From contig CM043971.1 in NCBI GenBank assembly GCA_014529385.2, positions 89,977,840 to 90,041,839 of the forward strand: a stretch of 64,000 nucleotides of DNA, in the 5' to 3' direction. Below, in pieces: positions 56,957 to 64,000 of this stretch (its first letter is position 1; every line of letters starts with the position of its first letter). Both the position numbers and the translations under genes were made by a program. The notes under the pieces are model-generated. The model ran no database searches and had not been told where the DNA came from. It saw only the letters and a list, made by a program, of their open reading frames with translations. This stretch comes from Adiantum capillus-veneris (lineage: Eukaryota; Streptophyta; Polypodiopsida; Polypodiales; Pteridaceae).

Positions 56957-58250
56957 TTACATAGCTTCTTCGTATGATTCCGGATCTCCAGAATCTAAGA
57001 TCAAGAGATGGTTAAGGGAAGGAACAAACCTTTCTCGAGGTCTACTTGCTCTTGTAGATCTTCGAGGAATAGGTTGAGGCTCCTCATTTGGTTGACGTTG
57101 TTGCACATTGTCACCGTTTGCAGTCCTTGAGTCTTCACCGTCCTCAAGCTCCATATACTCATCACCTGTTTCTTTTGTTTGTTTTCTTTCCAAGTAATCT
57201 TTGTACATATTTTGTTCGTTAAAAATTACATCCCTACTCCTTAAGATTTTACCATCTTCAGGATTCCATAGGCGATACCCAAAGTCACCTTCTCCATAGC
57301 CAATGAAGAAACACTTTTTGGACTTTCCATCTAGCTTTGATATTAGCCTTCTATCTATGTGTATGAAAGCCTCACACCCAAACACTTTGAGAAATGCATT
57401 ATTCACCGATTTACCTGTCCATGCCTCTTCTGGAACTCCCCCATCCAATTCCGTTGAGGGTGGCCGGTTGATTAAGTACACATACGTACTTACAGCTTCC
57501 GCCCAAAGCTCAAACGGTAGACCTGCATGTAGCCGCATGCTTCGTGCTCGCTCCATGATTGTCTTGTTCATCCATTTTGAAATCCCATTTTTTTGAGGTG
57601 TCCTTGGGGTTGTCCTTTGTCTCTGAATGCCATTGCTAGCAGAAAATCTTTCAAAAGCTTGGTTGCAATATTCGCCTCCATTGTCGGATCTGAGGCATTT
57701 AACCTTAGTACCTGTTTCATTCTCCACAAAGACTTTCCACCTTTGAAATATGGAAAATACATTGGACTTATTCTTCATGACATAAATCCATGTTTTTCTA
57801 GTCGCATCGTCTATGAATGTTACATAGTACAATGAGCCACCAAGTGATGGTGTACTTGTAGGACCCCAAACATCAGAATGAACCAACTCAAGTTTTTTAT
57901 TTTTTCTTTCATTTCGTGATTTTTGAAATTTTACCCTCTTTTGTTTACCATAAACACAATCTTCACAGAACTCTAAGTCCACTTCTTTCAAACCTGGTAG
58001 AAGCTTCTTTGTTTGAAGGATTTGCATTCCTTTGGCACTCATATGCCCAAGCTGTTAGTGCCACATCGCACTATCAACTTGTGTAGTTGCTGCACAAGAT
58101 GAAGTTTGTGTGCTCATAGTACACAAGTAAAGTGTACCGACCTTTTATCCCTTGGCAACCACCAAAGATCTCTTTGAGATCTTCCACCGTTTGTTTCCGA
58201 ATGCAATGTTGTGACCTTCATCGTCCAATTGTCCTGTAGAGATCAAATCT
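56957..58250 (-). pseudogene. Element D pre-integrase and integrase
   Basis: A GAG-pre-integrase segment (about 58250-58040) broken by TAA/TAG stops ends at QLGHMSAKGMQIL. Then comes the main frame (58042-56957): CEDCVYGKQKRVKFQKS, LELVHSDVWGPTSTPSLGGS (first Asp), KCLRSDNGGEYCNQAFERF (second Asp), RTPQKNGISKWMNKTIMERA (Glu region, where K replaces the expected E near the NG-x-S-x motif) and VFGCEAFIHIDRRLISKLDG. The likely loss of the catalytic Glu would abolish strand transfer. Confidence 0.9.
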
Positions 58251-58288
58251 TTTCGAAGAGAAGGAACATGCCTAACATCTTTAAGCTT

Positions 58289-58726
58289 CTATTCATTTCC
58301 GTTAGCAGTTTTGACAGAAACTTTACCTTTGCCGACAATCTCACAAGCTTCATCATCTCCCAAGTATACATACCCAAAATTACCTTTGGTGTAGTCTTGG
58401 AAATGTTGCTTGTGTGGTGTCGCATGAAATGAAGCCCCGGAATCTACTATCCAAAAATTAGACACATTGTCTAATGAGAGAATTAGAGCATCTTGCTCTA
58501 CTTTACCTGCCACATTGGCCCTCCAATGTTGGCTTGTTGTCTTGAGACTCTGTCTCCTTCTTCTTCTTGGACCAGCAATCCTTCTTGATGTGGCCCTTCT
58601 TGCCGCAGTTCCAACATTCAAGAGCTGACTTTGTGCGTGACTTGCTCCACCTTGAGCGATCACGACCCTTTTGGTTTTTAAACCTCTCCTTAGGCCTCCC
58701 TCTTGTTTCCACTCACAGTGCAGCAC
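58289..58726 (-). pseudogene. Element D aspartic protease
   Basis: The minus-strand frame with NFWIVDSGASFHATPHKQHF (copia DSGA active site with HATP) and GNFGYVYLGDDEACEIVGKG. A frameshift near 58515 separates it from the gag frame, and a TAG after TANGNE (58289) ends it. Confidence 0.9.
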
Positions 58727-59324
58727 TTGATGAATCTCCTCTGCTTCTCCTTCGTATTTCCTCGCTTAGGAGAACACCCACAACATCATCAAACTTAAGA
58801 GTATTTGTGCCAGAACTAGAATTACTTACAGCCATCACAAGGCTGTCCCAACTATCCGGTAGAGATGATAGTATAAGAAGAGCTCGCACTTCGTCATCAA
58901 AATTGATTTTCACTAATCGAATTTGACTTATGTTTGTGTTGAAGTCATTTAGGTGTTCTACAACTGAACCATTCTCTGCCATATTTAGATTGAACAAGCG
59001 CTTCATAAGAAATACCTTATTGGATGCCGATGGTTTCTCGCAGAAGTCGTCAAGTGACTTCATCAAGTCCTCCGTGGTCTTCATCTCTGAAACATTGAAG
59101 GCCACCATTGACGCCAAGCTTAACCGGATTGTTCCCAGTGCCTTTCGATCAAGGACAATCCATGCTTCATCTGTCATCGTTGCGGGCTTCTTTGCAAGAC
59201 CGCCTAGTGGCAAATAGAGGTCTTTCTGGTAGAGATAGTCTTCAATCTGCATCTTCCAATGTTGGTAGTTTTTGCCCTTGAACTTCTCAATCTTGAGCTT
59301 CCCTTCCTCCGCCATAACTCCCAC
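58503..59324 (-). pseudogene. Element D gag
   Basis: Opens MGVMAEEGKLKIEKFKGKN and runs through WKMQIEDYLYQKDLYLPLGG, VEHLNDFNTNISQI and LLILSSLPDSWDSLVMAVSN, a UBN2/copia capsid. One in-frame TGA (58713-58715) interrupts it before a basic linker and the CCHC knuckle CWNCGKKGHIKKDC (about 58625-58585). It would package element RNA. Confidence 0.92.
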
Positions 59325-59370
59325 TCAATTCAAGGACTCGTTTCCTTGAGATAATTTAGCTACGAGCAAA

Positions 59371-59386
59371 CCTTGCTCTAATACCA
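59371..59386 (-). other. Primer-binding site of element D
   Basis: Minus-strand TGGTATTAGAGCAAGG, two bases after the 5' LTR end. It differs by one base from TGGTATCAGAGC, the plant initiator tRNA-Met complement. Confidence 0.88.
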
Positions 59387-59388
59387 GT

Positions 59389-60110
59389 TGTTAGGAAATA
59401 AGACGTAGCTAAATAGATAATTGAGTAGATTACTTAATGGAGAGAGACATATTTACATACACGAGATTATAGAGTAGAGAGAGAGAGAGTACACACGATA
59501 TACGTGGTTCACCCAATGTGGGCTACGTCCACGGGAAAGCAGCCACTCAATGGCTTTAGTACTTCAAAACAAGAAGTAGTTTACAAAGGGATTATACCCT
59601 TTTGGAGATCCCGCCTTGCTTCACTCTCACCACCTCACACCCACCTTGTTGCATCAACTTCACACTATGAAATGTGTGTAGAAATGGCCTCCTTTTATAG
59701 GCCAAAAGGGTTGTCCTCTCTTATGAGAGGCAACCATGTGTAGCTGCCCTTGTGTTAATAAGTCCAAATCGGACCCTCCAATTCGCCCATGTGTGGCCGC
59801 CCTTGTGTAAACAAATCCGCCTTTGAATTCGGCCACCCGCCATTGACTTCTTTCGACTACCGGCTACCGGCCATTGACTACCGGCCACCGGCCAACTGAC
59901 CGCTTTCCGACCGCCGTTCGGCCATAATATTCCGACGAACGAAAAAAAAAAGTTGCCCCTGATTTTTTGCCATGAAAATTTTGGTTTTCTTTATTTCCAG
60001 TGAGTGATTTTCCTTCACGCACGATGGCTTCTCCTCATAATAGGAGCCTTACAAATGTGTGCTTTTACCACAGAAAATTACAAGGGGTAAATCAAGCTCC
60101 ATACTTAACA
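59389..60110 (-). repeat. 5' LTR of element D
   Basis: 722 bp, partner of 54658-55372. It has the same ends and a TATA box on the minus strand (59693-59699). It differs by substitutions and by indels in the CCGGCCAC-rich block and in the A-run near 59941. Confidence 0.93.
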
Positions 60111-60690
60111 AAGGTTGCCCCATGAGCAAAGAGATGAAAAATACTAAGGTCTAATATAATTAAGCAAGTAGTTGAAAATTACTAAGGTGTTCTATAATTA
60201 AGCAAAGAGTTAAAATTACTAAGGTCTACTATAATTAAGCAAAGAGTTGAAAATTACTAAGGTCGGCTAAAATTAAGCGAAGTATTGAAAGATACTTACA
60301 TATAGTGCAAAGGTAAAGGTGGGGAGGGTTTTCTACAAGGTCGAGCGTTGATGCATATGAAGGCCTGCAAACAGGGTGTCATCAATATTAGAGTAGTTTT
60401 TGAGAAAAATAAATTCACAAAGTTACAAAATTCCTTTGGAAAATGGAAAAGCATGAGGTTTCTTTTACTTGCTAGCAAAAAAACACAAGAAAGAACAAGT
60501 TTAAGAGTTATCGAATGTGATGCTTGCTAGCACCTATGTCTTGCTTATCATATCCTTTCTTAAATTTTAAAGCCATCTTTAGGAGGTCTAGGGCCAATTT
60601 AGTTAGTCTCTCAAATGAAGAAATGAGTGACTTACACAAATGAGTGACTTATAGGAACTCTTGGCTATGTGTGTTTTTGATAAAGTTCCT
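60111..60690 (+). repeat. Segmental-duplication block 2 (right part, after copia insertion)
   Basis: Begins with the duplicated AAGGT and continues CCCATGAGCAAAGAG, a 38-bp repeat tract (60126-60290), AAAGGTAAAGGTGGGGAGGG and TTAAATTTTAAAGCCATCTT. All of these recur in the same order at 62517-63080, where no copia element is present. Confidence 0.9.
60126..60290 (+). repeat. 38-bp tandem repeat (left copy of array)
   Basis: About four units of GCAAAGAGTTGAAAATTACT plus AAGGTCTACTATAATTAA, with small differences. The same array recurs at about 62530-62700. Confidence 0.88.
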
Positions 60691-61476
60691 CATAAAAAAT
60701 CAAAGATGTTAATTCTTGAAGGCAATGAACTCTCTAGCATTTTGAATCATCTTTGTCCATCTGGCCATGTTGATGATGATCATGAGAACATTCTTACACG
60801 GGGAGTTCAATATGTAAGAATTGCATATAGCACGTACGAACAAGAGGTATTTGAATAATCTCTTACTTGTATATTTTCACTTGTACATATCACACTTGTT
60901 TTTAGCAATATTGAGCTTTAAAACTCACAAAAGGGTAACGTTCCTTATGGTAGCATTTATTCATCTCCCAGACTCTTATAATTGTTAGAAGCGTAACTGT
61001 TGAGCCCTCTTCTTCATCTTGTCCACTTGGTTGAGGATTGGATTCAGACTTTGGGAGTTGATACTTTAATCGTTTTGAAATCAAATGAACTGTTGATCTC
61101 TTTGTGCTTGAATCAACTTATTTGGGACCCAAATCTGATTTGCTAAAGTTTGCAACTTTGTGATTTTCTTAGCCGTTCTTGTAGACTTCACTTGTTTTCC
61201 TTTTGATGTTGGATCTTGCAATTTCTCATCATAGATCTTTGTCTTCTTGATCCATACCTAGTTTTAACCAAGTTGGCTCTCTGGTATCTAGATTTGCTAA
61301 GCTTTTTGGCTCTGACTTGTTGGTTTTTTGTTTTGACCTTCTTTGGTTGTCACGGAAGCCGCTAGTGATAGTGATCACCTAAGTTTTTGGTAGAGGATGT
61401 CATAAGAATCACAAACACATACATAGACAAAGAGAGATGCAGAGAGTTCATAGTACTCTTGAATGAGAAGAGTGAT
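60691..61476. other. No gene recognised
   Basis: A plus-strand frame at about 60661-60858 (KSKMLILEGNELSSILNHLC) has ordinary composition but no recognised family. The rest is non-coding. Confidence 0.25.
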
Positions 61477-61727
61477 TTTTTTTAGGCCCATGTCACACTA
61501 GGGCATGTAAGCATAGGCCGTGTGGAGGTGGTAGCCAATCATTTGCAAATGAAAAGACAAAAGTTGACCTCCACTCCTTGTCAGAGGGACATCCTCACAC
61601 CCTCAAATAAATTCTCCAACTAGTAGCCAGCTACAAGGAATGCATGTGGGAATTCATTTTGGAGGCATCGAACCCTTGACAGATAGCGTCTAAGCTTGAT
61701 GTTTAACCACCTTGGCTTTTCCCTTTG
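61477..61727 (-). mobile_element. tRNA-derived SINE candidate
   Basis: On the minus strand the head reads GCCAAGGTGGTTAAACATC (A-box region, like class II tRNA-Leu/Ser) and the B box GGTTCGATGCC lies at 61664-61674. A non-tRNA body of about 170 bp follows, ending GTGTGACATGGGCC and an A-run (61478-61486). Such elements are transcribed by RNA polymerase III and moved by LINE enzymes. I could not find a convincing target duplication. A pseudo-tRNA with a chance A-run is less likely. Confidence 0.6.
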
Positions 61728-61838
61728 TTGAGAAAAATGTGCAGCTTTTGTTTCAAGTCCAATGTGACATCATCCTTAACGATCATCTACAAAAAGAGGG
61801 AGGAACGGGTACCCTAGTGTGACAAAGAAGTGAATCTT

Positions 61839-61886
<48 letters not shown>
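61839..61886 (+). repeat. (TC)n microsatellite
   Basis: Uninterrupted TC dinucleotides, directly followed by an inverted GGGCATAGGGCATAAGCCC-type sequence. Confidence 0.96.
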
Positions 61887-61889
<3 letters not shown>

Positions 61890-61937
61890 GGGTGTGCGCT
61901 CGGGCATAGGGCATAAGCCCTTGCCGGAGTTTTCTTT

Positions 61938-62112
61938 TAACACACATTGAAGATCTTAAATAAGGAAATTCCAATCACTTTTGGATTCAAAGAGAAAAGT
62001 CTAAGTCACTTTTATGTACACTCGAAAAGAGAGAGTTTAAAAAAAAAACTCCCTCAAAGGATTACAAAAAGAGAGAAAAAAAAAGAAAAAACCTTGCTTA
62101 AAGGATATCCGT
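61938..62112 (+). repeat. Segmental-duplication block 1 (right copy)
   Basis: Partner of 53183-53345, with the same blocks in the same order. Here only about 200 bp separates it from block 2, against about 1.1 kb with microsatellites in the left copy. Confidence 0.85.
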
Positions 62113-62309
62113 GATAATGCTTACCCCTACTACTGGGTCTACGCCCCTCATTAACCCGCATCTATGGAGATGCTCCTAACATCCATGTTTGTAGTCCAGA
62201 ACACGTACACTTGCTGAGAAGGTTATGATATCACGTCTCTGCCGCCCTGCACCTATTGCTCTAGCTCCCAAGCCATAGCCTCTTCTTTGAGCTAAAACCT
62301 GCGTCATGA

Positions 62310-63080
62310 TCCCTTTCAAGAAAGGTGGAGAGACAAGGATGTAGTAGTTGATGCAGCACAAAGTGAAGTCGACCTTCAATTTTGTCTTTTGAGATCTTGG
62401 TAGATTTCTCATAAAAAATAAATAAAACTCAACAAGCATACTGATATTCGTCAACAAATAGCAAAAAAATAGGTGACGGTTTACAACACCCTAAAATATT
62501 CACGGTAGTCAACTAATAAGGTTTTCCCATGAGCAAAGAGTTGAAAAATACTAAGGGCTAATATAATCAAGCAAAGAGTTGAAAATTACTAAGGTCTTCT
62601 CTACTTAAGCAAAGAGTTGAGAATTACTAAGGTCTACTATAATTAAGAAAAGAGTTGAAAATCACTAAGGTCTCCTATAATTAAGCAAAGAGTTGAAAGA
62701 TACTTAAATATAGTGCAAAGGTAAAGGTGGGGAGGGTTGGTCTACAAGGTCGAGCGTTGATGTATACAAAGGTCTGCAGTTAGGATGTCAGCAATATTAG
62801 AGTATTTTTTGGGAAAAATAAATTCACAAACTTACAAAATTTCTTTTGAAAATGAAAAAGTACGAGGTTTCTTTTACTTGCTAGCAAAAAACACAAGAAA
62901 GAACAAATTTAAGAGTTATCGAATGTGAGGCTTGCTAGAACCTACCTCTTGCTTATCATATCTATTCTTAAATTTTAAAGCCATCTTTAGGAGGTCTAGG
63001 ACCAATTTATTTAGTCTCTCAAGTGAAGAAATGAGTGACTTATAGGAGCTCTTGGTTATGCATGTTTTGATAAAGTGCCT
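62310..63080 (+). repeat. Segmental-duplication block 2 (empty-site copy)
   Basis: Continuous homologue of 54440-54657 joined to 60111-60690. At the junction it reads TAATAAGGTTTTCCCATGAG, with a single AAGGT where the left copy has element D between two AAGGT repeats. It includes its own 38-bp repeat tract (about 62530-62700). Confidence 0.9.
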
Positions 63081-63297
63081 CTCATGTACTTGCTCGATTT
63101 ATCACTAGTATGTGACCCGCGCGTTTCTGCGACGATCAAGGAAACTTGGCATGTATTCTCATAGAGCTATCTTATGTTCCAATTAGAACACTATCAGTAC
63201 TCTCTTTCTAAATGTATAGTGTATTGTATTTCTAAAAATGATGCATGACACAACCGCTTGAAAGATTTTAACAAACATGAATATATGTAAGTTTTTA

Positions 63298-63547
63298 GAA
63301 CCAAACTTGGGAGCTTCTCATAAACATTATCTTTCATGAGGTTCTAGCTTTTGTTCAACAAACTTAGGAGTGCTCTCCTTCTATTGGGGTGGGTAGAGAG
63401 AGAGAGAGTCTTCCTTTTGGCCTATATGTAAGATGATGCAAAGCATACTTTAAAACCAAGCTTGGGAGCTTCTCATAGACATTATCTTTCATGAGGTGCT
63501 AGCGTTTTCTCAATAAACTTAGGAGTGCTCTCCCTCTATTGGGGTAT

Positions 63548-63593
<46 letters not shown>

Positions 63594-63600
63594 CTCCTTT
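63298..63600 (+). repeat. 155-bp tandem duplication with (GA)n
   Basis: CCAAACTTGGGAGCTTCTCA (63301) and CCAAGCTTGGGAGCTTCTCA (63456) start two copies, each ending ATTGGGGT(G/A)(G/T)GTAGAGAGAG. The (GA)n is short in the first copy and long in the second (63550-63590). Confidence 0.92.
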
Positions 63601-64000
63601 TGGTCTATCTTGATCTAACAATGCTTCCAAACTTGATGATAGAGATTAAATAAGTTAGCATGGTATGAAGAGATGAATACTAAGAGAAGTCAATGTGAAT
63701 GAAGTTTTTTGAAAACGGATTGGGTTTTGGAATTGGTTTCAATGATCGGAACACGATTGGATTCAATGTCTCTACTCCACTCTCTTACTTGCTTCTATCC
63801 TTGCGTCTTTCTTATGAGCAAGACATGGTAGTAGTGCACATCATAATTGCCTATATGATAAGAATGATGTCTTTTCCTTGGTCTACCTAGGGTTGACAAA
63901 AGTGCTACCAAGTCAAGAAGTACAAACTGGGTAAGCTAGCAAGTTGTTAAAGGTGAGGACCAATGATTGGTGCATTGTGTAAGAAAAGATTAGGGCTCAT
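63601..64000. other. No gene recognised
   Basis: The window edge. One plus-strand frame (63699-63890) has no recognisable domain. Confidence 0.25.

Larger units (their letters stand above)
54658..60110 (-). mobile_element. Element D: complete Ty1/copia LTR retrotransposon
   Basis: LTRs 54658-55372 (3') and 59389-60110 (5'), with TGTTA...TAACA ends, 5-bp target duplication AAGGT, PBS complementary to initiator tRNA-Met, PPT, and gag-protease-integrase-RT-RNase H in copia order on the minus strand. Gag and pol resemble the Tork/Tnt1-like lineage, judged by eye. Stops in gag, pre-integrase and pol mean it is not autonomous. LTR differences (substitutions and indels around 55090-55250 against 59830-60005) point to an insertion that is not recent. 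Confidence 0.95.

Overview
The window is nuclear DNA from a land plant, probably a vascular plant with a large, repeat-rich genome; I cannot name the species. The evidence is a Ty1/copia element primed by initiator tRNA-Met, three stretches of decayed Ty3/gypsy elements, a PPR-protein pseudogene, an epsin-like pseudogene, a possible CACTA transposase relic, a tRNA-derived SINE, long (GA)n/(CT)n/(AT)n tracts and several satellite-like arrays. I found no convincingly intact host gene. Almost every recognisable coding region carries in-frame stops or frameshifts.

Layout. 1-6.4 kb: GA-rich and CA-rich non-coding DNA, small G/C hairpins, and a 720-bp tandem duplication carrying an unidentified exon-like open frame on the minus strand. 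6.46-9.54 kb: a 75-bp minisatellite of about 41 units, each built around a palindrome with two G-box (CACGTG) cores. 9.5-21.8 kb: microsatellites, short tandem duplications, an epsin-like pseudogene (about 13.2-14.0 kb), a PPR pseudogene (about 14.3-15.0 kb), a cluster of foldback elements (15.3-16.2 kb) and a CACTA-like fragment.

21.8-44.5 kb: two halves of one gypsy family in opposite orientation. Element A (plus strand, 21835-about 28860) has a 5' LTR, PBS, a repetitive leader, gag and the start of RT. Element B (minus strand, about 44470-37019) has RNase H, integrase, a protease-like domain placed after integrase, a long coiled-coil accessory frame, a polypurine tract and the 3' LTR. Both LTRs are 907 bp. 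Between them (28.9-37.0 kb) lie a dispersed 20-bp motif, a 181-bp tandem array, and broken minus-strand genes with FCP1/NIF-like HAD phosphatase domains and a region with an LDGQ motif.

44.5-52.2 kb: element C, a decayed plus-strand gypsy element with gag, protease, RT, RNase H and integrase in canonical order and no detectable LTR pair. 54.7-60.1 kb: element D, a structurally complete minus-strand copia element with two LTRs, PBS, PPT and a 5-bp target-site duplication, but with stops in pol. Its target lies in a local segmental duplication whose second copy (about 62.3-63.1 kb) lacks the insertion. The window ends in AT-rich, microsatellite-bearing DNA with one SINE.

The most unusual items are the palindromic G-box minisatellite with its possible higher-order period, and element B's integrase-protease-coiled-coil order. 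Lineage and homology statements come from recognising motifs by eye; no database search was possible.
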